Origin: Paralithodes platypus
Lineage: Eukaryota; Arthropoda; Malacostraca; Decapoda; Lithodidae
Length of the DNA: 64,000 nucleotides
Direction: 5' to 3'
NCBI GenBank assembly: GCA_032716605.1
Contig: CM064545.1
Coordinates: 11,625,479-11,689,478 of the forward strand
A program made the position numbers and the translations under genes. Shown here piece after piece: positions 49,907 to 59,245 of this stretch (positions within the stretch are counted from its first letter, which is position 1; each line of letters opens with the position of its first letter). Under the pieces are notes generated by a model. The model saw nothing but the letters and a program-made list of their open reading frames with translations, did not search any database and was not told where the DNA came from.

Positions 49907-50123
49907 CATAGACTACAGTAGATCTGGACTGGACACGAAAATGGAACTTTGCAGTAAGGGACCCAAAATCGAAAAACAAACCTCTAAGTTCGAACCTCGA
50001 AACCGCGAAAATATCACATTTACGCGGTTTCGAGGTTCGAACTTGAGGGTTCGTTCCCCGATTTTCGGTCCCTTATTGCAAAGTTCCATTTTCGTGTCCA
50101 GTCCAGATCTACTGTAGTCTATG
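49907..50123. mobile_element. 217-bp fold-back MITE, hAT-like
   Basis: Nearly the whole element is one inverted repeat with arms of about 100 bp: CATAGACTACAGTAGATCTG on the left and the reverse complement CAGATCTACTGTAGTCTATG on the right. The shared flank GTACTAC (49900-49906 and 50124-50130) is a 7-bp duplication, 8 bp if one end base changed. Removing it restores the RT reading frame. CA/TG ends and a 7-8-bp duplication suggest hAT. Confidence 0.85.
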
Positions 50124-50972
50124 GTACTACCTTAGAAATCAAAGAGCTAATGTTAAATGGCAGGAGTGTTTTAGTGGCTATACCTATATTGAGAGAGGAG
50201 TCAGGCAGGGAGGTGTTCTCTCACCTTTTCTGTTTAACTGTTATATTGATGAAATAATAGAAACTTTAAGGAAGTGCAATGATGGTTGTAATTATGGAAT
50301 TTTTAAGATTAATACATTAGCATACGCAGATGATTTAGCACTCCTTGCTGGGTCAGTGCCTGAAATGGAAAATCTGTATAGTGTATTGTTCTCCAGTTTG
50401 GAGGACCATAAATTATTGATTAATAAGGATAAAACTAAGTGCATGATGTTTAACCATAAGTCAAACTTACAACTACAAAACGTTATTTTAAGTAATTATA
50501 ATATTCAAGTGGTTAATAGCTACAAATATTTAGGATATACAATTTTAAATTTTGTTAAAGATTTTAATGATATAGATTTTAGACTAAATAATTTGTATTC
50601 TTCTTTTAACAGTATTTTTAAAGATTTTAAGGTTTTAGATATCAATGCTCTTCTATTTTTATTCAATTCTTATTGTACCCCTGATTATGGTCTACCTCTC
50701 TGGAATGCCCAGGCAAGTTTTAAGTCTAAAATTGTTAAATGTTTTGAAGTGGCATACCATAATGCCTTAAAAAGAATGTCTGGTGTTCCTCGTTTTTCAA
50801 GCAGTCACATTACTGCAAACAACTGTAATCAGTTATTATTAAAACATCATACTGCACTGACTCAAGCAAGGTATCTAAAAAGATTAGTGACACTGCAGAA
50901 CCCACTCATCAGGTATAACATGACTTACCTAAAAGGTGAATTTCTTATTAACAATATAATTGCCTTATTCAA

Positions 50973-51343
50973 GGGGGGCGACCTGTTTTTGTTCTGTCCT
51001 TTTCTATCTTTCTCTGGCTTGTATCCTTTTGGCCCCATTCAGCCTACTGTTTTAAGATGTTTATCCCCATCCAGGTGTCAATTTTTTACTGGTGAGCGGT
51101 AGCGAGCCAGCATATTTTTATTTTTTGTTTGACAGCAGGCTAAATTTGTACATTTTTCGATAGAAAAATTTCTCCGGCGAAGCCGGATTACTTCATATAA
51201 TGCTGGCTCGCTTTCGCTCGCCAGGAAGAAATCGACACCTAGATGGGGATAAACGTCTTAAAATAGTTGGCTGAATGGGGCCGAATGGATACAAGCCAGA
51301 GAAAGAAAGAAGAGGACAGAAATAACAAAAACAGGTCACCCCC
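50973..51343. mobile_element. 371-bp TIR MITE inside LINE C (GAGCGAAAGCGAGC family)
   Basis: Inverted repeats of about 140 bp: left GGGGGGCGACCTGTTTTTG, right on the minus strand GGGGGTGACCTGTTTTTG, with CTGGCTTGTATCC and GGCCCCATTCAGCC in both arms. Flanks TCAA (50969-50972) and TTAA (51344-51347) fit a TTAA duplication with one mutation. The centre has GCTCGCTTTCGCTCGC-type palindromes and the TTTCTCCGGCGAAGCCGGA hairpin. A related piece is at 15890-16140. Confidence 0.87.
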
Positions 51344-51524
51344 TTAAAGCTAACTATAACATAAACATTCAAGAAGATATAGATATCATAACCTCTCGAA
51401 TATCTTTGGTTCAGAGACATGAGGAAAGGCGTGGTCCTTGTATATATTATGTCCTTGTCCCAATTTTGGTTTGTTTAGTTTGCAAGTTTTACATTTTAAT
51501 TAATATCATTAATTCTTAGCAATT

Positions 51525-52325
51525 TTATTGTTTTTTGTACTCTATTAATTTATAATTCTGTGTTTTGTAACACTTTTTAACTTCATATGATGCTATAATA
51601 TTTAATGTTTGTATTTATATATTTTTAATGTGTTCAATATCCTAGTGTTCTTTACTTTTTATTATTTTGTATAGTACACATTTGTTTTAAGTATTTTGTT
51701 TTATATATACTTCTTTATCAGATTTTATAATTTTGTTAAGTTGTTTCGATAAGTTAGCCTATTTTCTTTAAAGGTTACTATTATTTTTATGATTTTATTT
51801 GTTTCTAATTTTTTGTTATGGCTATTACATTTTAATTTAATATGCTAAAGCAAATTTCAGGTATTTAATTTTTTATCAAGTGATTTTGTTTACAGCTTTA
51901 TTATTTATTATCACATAATTAGTAATTGTATTGTTTTTTTGTACTGTTAATTAACATTTTTGTTGTGTACACTTTTAAACTTCATATGATACCGGTACTA
52001 TAATATTTGATGTTTGTATTTATATATTTGTTAATGTGTTCAATATCTTGTTTGTCTTTACTTTTTTAATATGTTTTATATTCCACATTTGTTTTAAGTA
52101 ATTTTTAAAAACTATATACTTCTTTATCAGATCTTATAATTTGTTTACAATTGTTTGGATAAGTTAATTCTTGTATAAGTTACTATTGCTTTTATGAGTT
52201 TATGCTTTTCTCAATTTGTTTTCTGGCTTTTACATTTTAATTTCATATGATAAAACAAATTTCAAGTAATTATCTTTTTATTAATTTATTTTGTTTACAG
52301 CTTAATTTTTGTATTATCACATAAT
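51525..52325 (+). repeat. Two-copy duplication of about 400 bp in the LINE C 3' UTR
   Basis: Pairs spaced 390-405 bp apart: TTAACTTCATATGATGCTAT (51588) with TAAACTTCATATGATACCGG (51975); CTTCTTTATCAGATTTTATA (about 51710) with CTTCTTTATCAGATCTTATA (about 52108); TTTTGTTTACAGCTTTATTA (about 51885) with TTTTGTTTACAGCTTAATTT (about 52290). The copies are diverged, so the duplication is older than this insertion or belongs to the family. Confidence 0.85.
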
Positions 52326-52495
52326 TATTGATTAGGCAGAGTCTGCAAACTACTAAGAAAGTCTTAAAGAAAAGACCTTTATGATTATCTAACTTATGTC
52401 ATTATTATTATATACTGTAAATTGTGTATATTATTATTCTACTACTGTAAATAACTTAATTATTGTATCTATGTAAGAAATAACGAAATAAAATT

Positions 52496-52521
52496 AACGA
52501 ACGAACGAACGAACGAACGAA
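52496..52521 (+). repeat. (AACG)n microsatellite, LINE C tail
   Basis: Six AACG repeats after AATAAAATT, directly before resumed satellite; the 3' end of element C. Confidence 0.9.
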
Positions 52522-52752
52522 CTACTGTCACCATCAACACTACTACTGTCACTACCATCATCTTTGTTACTACAACTATCACCATCATCACTACTATTAT
52601 CACCATCATCTTACAATCATCATTAGGCCTACTAGTGTTAACATCATCACTACTACTATAACCATCATCACTACTACTGTCACCATCAGCACAACTGTCA
52701 TCATTATCACTACACCTATTACCATCATCACTACTATTATCACCATCATTAC
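52522..52752 (+). repeat. HOR unit 15, last part (ATC core only)
   Basis: TACTGTCACCATCAACACTA and on; ends at CACCATCATTACTGAAATAG, after which composition changes abruptly. No H1, RTE-tail-like block or H2 follow, so this is an edge of the array. Confidence 0.85.
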
Positions 52753-53189
52753 TGAAATAGAGAAAATAAAGAAGATCTCCACACACCAACCAAGCAAGAC
52801 GTCCAGACAACCACAAGGAAATACTTCCATACAACAGCAAGAACAAGAGGAAAGAGAAGCTCAACAAGAAAGGAGAACAAGACAGCAAAATTGCAACCAC
52901 CGAAAAAGACAGCAAAATGGAGGACATCAAAGAAAGCGTACCATCCCAGGGGAAACGGAAGGAAAACAAAAGAAAGGAGAACAAGCCCTACACCTCAAAA
53001 CAACTAACCTGTCCTATTCCAAAAGTGCCTCACAATAATCAACGATCTATAGAACAAGAGGAACCAGAAGACGGGAAAACAAGGAAACACAAGGAAACAA
53101 CATGTGTACCAGCAAGACAGCAAAATGGCGACCACCAGGGAAGAAAGCAAAATGACAGACAACAAAGGAAGCCATAAGCTGCGTTTTCC
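52753..53189 (+). other. A/G-rich segment with Gln/Arg/Lys-rich open frame
   Basis: One frame is open from the satellite to TAA at 53034-53036 and reads KISTHQPSKTSRQPQG, QQEQEEREAQQERRTRQQ, KRQQNGGHQRKR and so on. The motif AGACAGCAAAATGG recurs three times (about 52882, 52911 and 53115). It has no start codon of its own and no family I recognise. It could be a degenerate repeat or a lost exon. Confidence 0.4.
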
Positions 53190-53193
53190 TTAA

Positions 53194-53674
53194 CACTCAA
53201 CGAGTGGCCTAGGCGGTATATTTGACCGTGCCGCCCAGCGGGCTTTTTTTTACCATAAATGGGGTTGTTTCTGTGTTCTTTTTCATGCATAAACAAGAGC
53301 CAGAGCGTAATACAAGTATGTATCCCTGAAAGGGCGCAAATTGAGCTTTCCAATGACACCCGAACCATCCTTCTACGATCACTGGTTGTCTTGCAACGAT
53401 CGTGCAACCGAAGGGCAAAATCGCTAAAATACGGTTATTTTGTTACATAATTACGTGTGTAGCGAGCGAGAGAGGGTGGAGTAGTGTGGAGTACATGTCA
53501 GTGGGCCCACGACGGTTGTGGCGAGCGGTCATGAGGTAACCTACGCTCCTCCCACCGCTCGGTTCTCTCTCAGAGCCAATATTGCGCCAAAATTGCACAC
53601 AGACTTAAGTCGGGCCCCGCCACATTGTCCAGCTTTTTAGATACGGACTTAAGTCGGGCCCCGCTAAAGAAGGG
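53194..53674 (-). mobile_element. 480-bp-family TTAA MITE, copy 3
   Basis: 481 bp between TTAA at 53190-53193 and 53675-53678. On the minus strand it begins CCCTTCTTTAGCGGGGCCCG and ends CCACTCGTTGAGTG. Very close to copy 4 and copy 1, including TGCATGAAAAAGAACACAGA-type sequence. Short frames in both directions are shared only where sequence is shared. Non-coding. Confidence 0.9.
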
Positions 53675-53678
53675 TTAA

Positions 53679-54877
53679 TTCCAAAGTCTGATAACCCACC
53701 CTCTTATCAGTGGGGTGGCACAAAATGTAAACATTTTACGAGCCTTCCTTCAAAATGTATATGCCTACATAATATATACAACATTTGATTACTATTGTTG
53801 AACATTAATGTAAATATATATTACAAAATTACCACTACAAAGTAAAACAAAGAATATATACAGACGAAATATCGTAATATAATAAATATTATGATGTATT
53901 TCAGGAACTGCAATGATCGACAACCAGACATATCGGCAATAACTTAGAATATATACAATTGAAGATTGTTTGTGACATCATTTATGAGGTGGAATTATAC
54001 AAAACATTCATCTTTGTAACATTAGAATAATAAATAATTACTTAGGTTAACATTTCAATAATTCTGAGTACGAGTGGCGGAATATTGTAGGTGACGAACA
54101 CTACCATGCAGCCGGTACAAAGGTTATCCCGAAACTCAGTCCACCTCCTAGCCATAGCAGACGAATACCGGTAGTCTTGGAATATATCTCCCCCTATGGT
54201 AAAGCAGCCGCTTTGCCCGATCTACATTCGAGCCTAATCACGATTCTATGCCAATGTATTCTTACTTGGCTTTAATGTATTGACTAAGCTAACCAATAAT
54301 AACTAACCTTATCCAATAAAATAAAGTAAAATACATCAAAATATAATTATGATTACTGATTAAACACGAATGTAACGGCACCACGGCTGCGGCTATGTTC
54401 CGACATTTCTAAACAAAATAATTTTACATGGTAAGATTATTATTTGAGTCCTTATTTCGGGATTATTTTGATCTACTTTAATTTGTACAAAATTGTGATG
54501 GGTATGCATATTATATAATTGATTACTTTTGAGTATATGTATACAAAGTCTAATATAGGTTATCAGTTATCACCCTTTCATACGATTATGACGCTTCTTT
54601 CGGACATTCTGATGATATGGCTAGGTACATTTATATTAACCACATCCAAATTGATTACTTTATTATGGATATAAACAAAAAGTCTCAGAACTGTTATCAA
54701 ACTCATAAAGTCTGAATCAGATTGAGTTTGGACCCTGTGGATGAGCAGGTTTGAATTGGATTGATATGCGACACCCTTAAGGGTGAAATACGACACCTTT
54801 TCCAGTCTATCTGAGATAGTGGTGGTAAAGGTAAACGTGGTTATACCTACAACAATATCTACCATGCCCCGTATTCT
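53679..54877. other. AT-rich region, no gene recognised
   Basis: About 1.2 kb of AT-rich DNA. It includes a small palindromic GACACCCTTAAGGGTG stretch at about 54770 and no open frame with protein-like character. I see no repeat family shared with the rest of the window. Confidence 0.6.
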
Positions 54878-55660
54878 TATTATACCATGATAATGATAGC
54901 CAGAATCTATTGTCCTTTGCTATGAAATATTATTATAATGATAGCCAGAATCCATTGTCCTTTGCTATGAAATATTATTATAATGATAGCCAGAATCCAT
55001 TGTCCTTTGCTATGAAATATTATTATAATGATAGCCAGAATCCATTGTCCTTTGCTATGAAATATTATTATAATGATAGCCAGAATCCATTGTCCTTTGC
55101 TATGAAATATTATTATAATGATAGCCAGAATCCATTGTCCTTTGCTATGAAATAATATTATAATGATAGCCAGAATCCATTGTCCTTTGCTATGAAATAA
55201 TATTATAAGGATAGCCAGAATCCATTTGTTCCTCTACTATTATGTATTATTATAATAAGAATCCATTTGTTCCCCTATTATTATGTATTATTTTAATGAT
55301 AAGAATCCGTTATCCTTTACGATTCTATACTATTATCAGGATAGCTAGAATCCATTTGTCCCTCTATTATTATACTAGGATAATGATAGCCAAAATCCAT
55401 TGTCTTTGGCTGTGATATACTATTATAAGGATAGCCATAATCCATTTGTTCCTTTACTATTATGTATTATTATAATGATAAGAATCCATTGTCCTTTATG
55501 ATTCTATACTATTATAAGGATAGCCGGAATCCATTTGTTCCTCTATTATTATACTATGATAATGATAGCCAGAATCCATTGTCCTTTGCTATGCTATATT
55601 ATTATAAGGATAGCCAGAAGCCATTCTCCATTTACTATTCTACCATTATAATGCTAGCCA
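54878..55660 (+). repeat. 45-bp tandem repeat, seven near-perfect copies then decayed
   Basis: Unit: TATTATTATAATGATAGCCA then GAATCCATTGTCCTTTGCTA then TGAAA. Copies from 54890 to about 55205 are nearly identical. Beyond, to about 55660, variants with TTTGTTCCTCTATTATTA, AAGGATAGCC and length changes continue. As 45 is a multiple of three, a frame of 15-residue repeats (YYYNDSQNPLSFAMK) stays open at 54910-55155. It ends at a TAA inside the array, and I do not treat it as a gene. Confidence 0.93.
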
Positions 55661-56780
55661 GAATACCTAGTTCCTTTACAAGAACAAGAAAAGAACAGAG
55701 AAGAATACTGTTCAGCCAGGATGAGAAGGGTTCCCACACCCACCAAAGGAGTAATCACTTACGCCCCTCTTCCACCAAAGAGTCATAATCCTTACCTACC
55801 AGCTTCTAGAGTGTCCTCCTTAATCTCCCAGATTAACCCTGACCGCATTTGTGACCTTTATGGTCTCATACACCCACACCTGTACATATCAGCCTAAGTC
55901 ATCACTATGCTGGAGAAAACTGATCAGGGCAAGCAATTTTAGGGCTTCGTGAGCATTGGCATACCAACTCACAAGTCCTAAGATTACCCTCCCATTCAGT
56001 TGGTGACCATCGGCATACTGAGTCCCACAGGTCTGAGGAGTTATTTTCCCTATTGAGAGATCGTTATCAGTAGTTGGCATACCATCACTAATATTGAGTC
56101 TTTAATTGGCTGCACCTTTAGTAATAGAAGGCTGAAGTACGAGGGCATACCCACACTTCAAACTGTTATTACTAAAACCGCACTCAAGTAAGACTACCAA
56201 GTGGAAGTTGGCATTTCCAAAGTCACTTGTGTACTTCAGGGCCCTGCAAGATACCGTACCTGGCACTCTGCAAATAGACGTCCTTGGTGTATTATTCTGT
56301 AGCATACTATTGGACTTCTACAACTAAAAAGTTGAAACACTGTCCCGAGTTCTTAGAACCTCTTACAAAGATCAGTGGTAGTCAAGAAGACAAGAGTGGC
56401 CATAGCCATATTGTCTCCTCGTGTTAGCCCGATATAGTGCCAACTCGTCATAACTGGGGCACTATATTTAAGATCCTAAATCAAGAGTACCTGAACAGAA
56501 CATCATCAACGAATAATAGGATAGTCGAGTATCCCTAAGCTTCATGCTATATACTGTATACTTGCGTTCGTCCGATGAGGTGCCCAAATATATTTATATA
56601 TTTACGGAGCCACATTTAATCCATCTGTAACTTACTACTTCATACGACAGGCCAACCTGGACGGCCCAACGGAGACTCAGAAGATTACAAGCTGCCCCTC
56701 CCCTTGAAAACTAATTTATTCCAAGTGTCCACTACTGGAGTTATTCTATGAAAACTGAATAAGACGTTGATACCAGTGAC
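55661..56780. other. Unassigned 1.1-kb segment
   Basis: Higher GC than its neighbours and no long frame. GGCATACC recurs at 55959, 56077 and 56144 (with ATTGGCATACC and GTTGGCATACC forms), suggesting an old tandem or dispersed repeat. I recognise no gene or element. Confidence 0.5.
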
Positions 56781-56784
56781 GAGG

Positions 56785-57095
56785 TATAATTAGAGTCCCA
56801 CAAATCGACTCTGCCAAATCCTCACCGGTGCGCAAGGTGATAGTGAGAAGTTAGAGTCCCATATTGACTCTGCCAAACTTCCCTCTGTGTGTGCATAGTT
56901 AGAGTCCCCACAAATCGACTCTGCCAAATTCTCAATAGTGCGCCAAATGATAGTAAAAGGTTGACTATTGACTATTGACTCTGCCAAAATTCTATCTATG
57001 TGTGTAAAGTTAGAGTCCCTAAGATTGACTCTACCAAATTCTCACCAGTGCGCAAGGTGATAGAAAAAGTTAGAGTCTAGTGTATAGACTCTAGT
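56785..57095. repeat. Alternating dimeric tandem repeat (about 61 + 50 bp)
   Basis: Type A units contain AGTTAGAGTCCCACAAATCG, ACTCTGCCAAATTCTCA and GTGCGCAAGGTGATAG. Type B units contain AGTTAGAGTCCCATATTGAC and TCTGTGTGTGCATAG. Order is A-B-A-B-A. Each unit holds an inverted pair GAGTC...GACTC. Confidence 0.85.
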
Positions 57096-57500
57096 GTCCA
57101 TTTAGTGTGAACTTAGTGTCATATTCAAATATTAATTCAGCACATAAATAATGTTCAACGCTTCAGTAGCTTCATAAATATATGAGTGTGTATTTATATA
57201 AGGAGGCTCGACAAGCTTAACTATTATATGCCTGAGCTCCTTCTAGATCCTCGATCGTACTAGAAGAGTAATCTTTATGTTTGTATAAAATTACCTACCC
57301 GGTATATACTTTGTAACAATATAATCTCCGATATATATGTGCTTAGAGCTTAAGATAAATAAACTGTTCTTAAAATATTCTCTCAGTGTCATAATATATA
57401 ATATATCCTCTGTTGCTTATATGCATGTGTTGTATGAACTCTGAAATCTTCAGTCTTGAAAGAACTCACCTCAACCAATAGCTGATATAAAAATAACGTT
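57096..57500. other. AT-rich segment, no feature
   Basis: Contains AATAAACTGTTCTTAAAATA and GGTATATACTTTGTAAC, which could be LTR-like termination signals, but no second LTR is present and no coding region adjoins. Confidence 0.4.
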
Positions 57501-57504
57501 ATAC

Positions 57505-57558
57505 AAATTATTACTATCACCATCATCCCTACTACTACTACCATCACTTCTACTGTCA
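57505..57558 (+). repeat. Short ATC/ACT satellite remnant
   Basis: TTACTATCACCATCATCCCT, ACTACTACTACC and CATCACTTCTACTGTCAAC correspond to the end of an HOR core, where other units read CATCACTTCTAATGCCAACT. Confidence 0.8.
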
Positions 57559-57559
57559 A

Positions 57560-57610
57560 CTAACCTAACCTAACCTAACTTAACCTAACCTAACCCATCC
57601 TAACCTATCC
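57560..57610 (+). repeat. Interstitial telomere-like (TAACC)n, arthropod type
   Basis: About nine pentamers of TAACC with two variants (TAACT, CATCC). The complement is GGTTA, the TTAGG telomere repeat of most arthropods. It sits exactly where HOR units read AACTAAACTAACTTAACCTA, so the HOR block looks like a decayed version of this run. Confidence 0.85.
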
Positions 57611-57649
57611 AAACCGGGCAAGTTCCTCATACAAATGAGAGGCGAGTTG

Positions 57650-57925
57650 TTTTGGGGGCGTCATCTCCAGTAATCATCACCTATACTTTCACAATCATCA
57701 CTACTATTATTCCCATCATCACTGCTACTATCACAACTACTTTCACAATCACGACTGCCAACACTACCATAATAACCATCATCATCACTACTGGCAATAT
57801 CATAACTGCTACCATAATCACCACAACTATCACTACTACACTAAGACACTATATCGTCACCACTACAGATCATCACCACCATGACAAATACTATCACATT
57901 CACCAACATCATCACTACTATACAC
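57650..57925 (+). repeat. Diverged ATC/ACT satellite
   Basis: CACAATCATCACTACTATTA, CATCATCACTGCTACTATCA and similar. Preceded by CAAATGAGAGGCGAGTTGTT, which matches the CGAGATGTTTTCGCC block of the HOR unit, but H1 and the following blocks are missing. Confidence 0.8.
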
Positions 57926-57929
57926 TAGG

Positions 57930-57980
57930 TAACGCCAACGAACTTGGCAATAACCTTGACCCCTTAACTTCTCATAACTC
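57930..57980 (+). repeat. Left arm of a 51-bp inverted pair around HOR unit 16
   Basis: GTAACGCCAACGAACTTGGC, AATAACCTTGACCCCTTAAC, TTCTCATAACTCAAAA. The inverted copy is at 58883-58936. Confidence 0.85.
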
Positions 57981-58075
57981 AAAAAGGCCTAGAGCAAACT
58001 GGCTGCAAATATCCACACCTTTTTCCTGGCGGGCTCTTCCCAGACGATAGAAATGTCAGCTCGATTGCTTTCATC

Positions 58076-58880
58076 AACTCTGCGTAAGCAGAGTTTGGTA
58101 TCGCCCCCCCCCCCCCCCCCCCCTCACCCCGTATAGTGGGTACCACTTGAAACAAATGTCTGTCGTCGTCGATGTTGATGTTGTCCGCCTGTCCCGGAAC
58201 TCCTCCTAGACCATTGGACGGATTTTCACCAAACTTCACACAAACATTTGTTGGGTGAATGCGAACGTCAGTCATTTTTTTTTTTTTTTGTAATGTGTGC
58301 AATAGTTATGATTTTAGATCCAACATATGGGTTACCCCCCCCAGGAATGATGGCGTTTTGGGCGTGTGTACGGGGCTCACACATAGGTGAACACATCTTG
58401 TCCTGCATTTGTTAGGTGAAGTTAGTTTAGTTGACATTTGAAGTGATGGTTGTAATAGTGGAGATGATGGTAATTGTAGTGATAATGGTAATAATAGTAG
58501 TGATGATGGTTGTAGTTTTAGTGAGGATGACAGCAGTGATGATGATGACAATAGTAGATATGATGGTGATAGTTCTAGTAGTAGTGATGATGGTCATAAT
58601 AGTAGTGATGATGGTGACAAGTAATGACGATAGTTGTAGTGATAATGATGACAGAAGCGATGATGGTGACAGTATTAGTGATGATGGTGAAAGTTGTAGT
58701 GATGTTGACAGTAGTTGTCATGATGAGAGTAATAGTGATGATGGTAAGAGTAGTAGTGATGACTATAATAGTAGTAGTGCTGATGATAGTAATGGGGATA
58801 GTGATTAGTAGTGATGATGGTGAACTATCGCAGAGTTAGGTATGCCGTTTTGATTTTGGGCAAAACGGCACGTCTACTTT
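58076..58880 (-). repeat. HOR unit 16 (inverted)
   Basis: H2 at 58076-58095, a 20-C run (58104-58123), the RTE-tail-like block, poly-T, a decayed H1 and core, ending with H3 (GCAAAACGGCACGTCTAC). It lies between the arms of the 57930/58883 inverted pair. Confidence 0.9.
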
Positions 58881-58882
58881 AT

Positions 58883-58936
58883 TTTGAGTTATGAAAAGTT
58901 AAGGGGTCAAGATTATTGTCAAGTTCGTTGGCGCTA
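58883..58936 (-). repeat. Right arm of the 51-bp inverted pair
   Basis: TTTTGAGTTATGAAAAGTTA, AGGGGTCAAGATTATTGTCA, AGTTCGTTGGCG; reverse complement of 57930-57980 with few changes. Confidence 0.85.
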
Positions 58937-58944
58937 CATATAGT

Positions 58945-59245
58945 ACCATAATCACCATTATCATCACTTCTGTGATGTGTGGGCCCCTGCAGGGCACACA
59001 CTTCACGATCATCATTACTATTTTGGACCTAAAACCATAATTATTGCACAAATTCAAAATATATGTTTTGACTGACCGTCGCATTCACCCAACAAATGTT
59101 TGTGTGAAGTTTGGTGAAAATCCGTCCAACGGTCTAGGAGGATTTTCGGGACAGACGGACAACGACAGACATTTTTGCTGGTGGTGCCCCACTATACGGG
59201 GGGGGGGGGGGGGGGGGGGGATACCACTCTGCTTAGCAGAGTTTA
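58945..59245 (+). repeat. HOR unit 17, partial
   Basis: A short core, H1 decayed to GATGTGTGGGCCCCTGCAGG / GGCACACACTTCACGATC, then the RTE-tail-like block, a 23-G run (59198-59220) and a shortened H2. Marks the right limit of the HOR sequence in this window. Confidence 0.88.

Larger units (their letters stand above)
49886..51480 (+). pseudogene. Non-LTR element C reverse transcriptase, partial
   Basis: With both MITEs removed, one open frame runs from about 49888 through GVRQGGVLSPFLFNCYIDEI, LAYADDLALLAGS (YADD at about 50320) and NKDKTKCMMFNHKS to ALFK at 50972. It resumes after the MITE with ANYNINIQEDIDIITSRISL and closes near 51480. The RT palm is intact in the retained part, and the thumb and C-terminal region follow. 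The endonuclease and the N-terminal RT motifs are missing through 5' truncation. Confidence 0.83.
49886..52521 (+). mobile_element. Non-LTR retrotransposon C, 5'-truncated, with (AACG)n tail
   Basis: Inserted in satellite core; both flanks are ATC/ACT sequence. Begins in the RT domain and ends with an AT-rich 3' UTR and an (AACG)n tail at 52496-52521. Two MITEs interrupt it (49907-50123 and 50973-51343). The element is distinct from the CR1-like copies and from element B. The clade is not assignable from what remains. Confidence 0.85.

Noticed and set aside
54910..55155. 81-codon repeat protein
   Set aside because: Product of a 45-bp tandem repeat; the frame stops inside the array while the repeat goes on.
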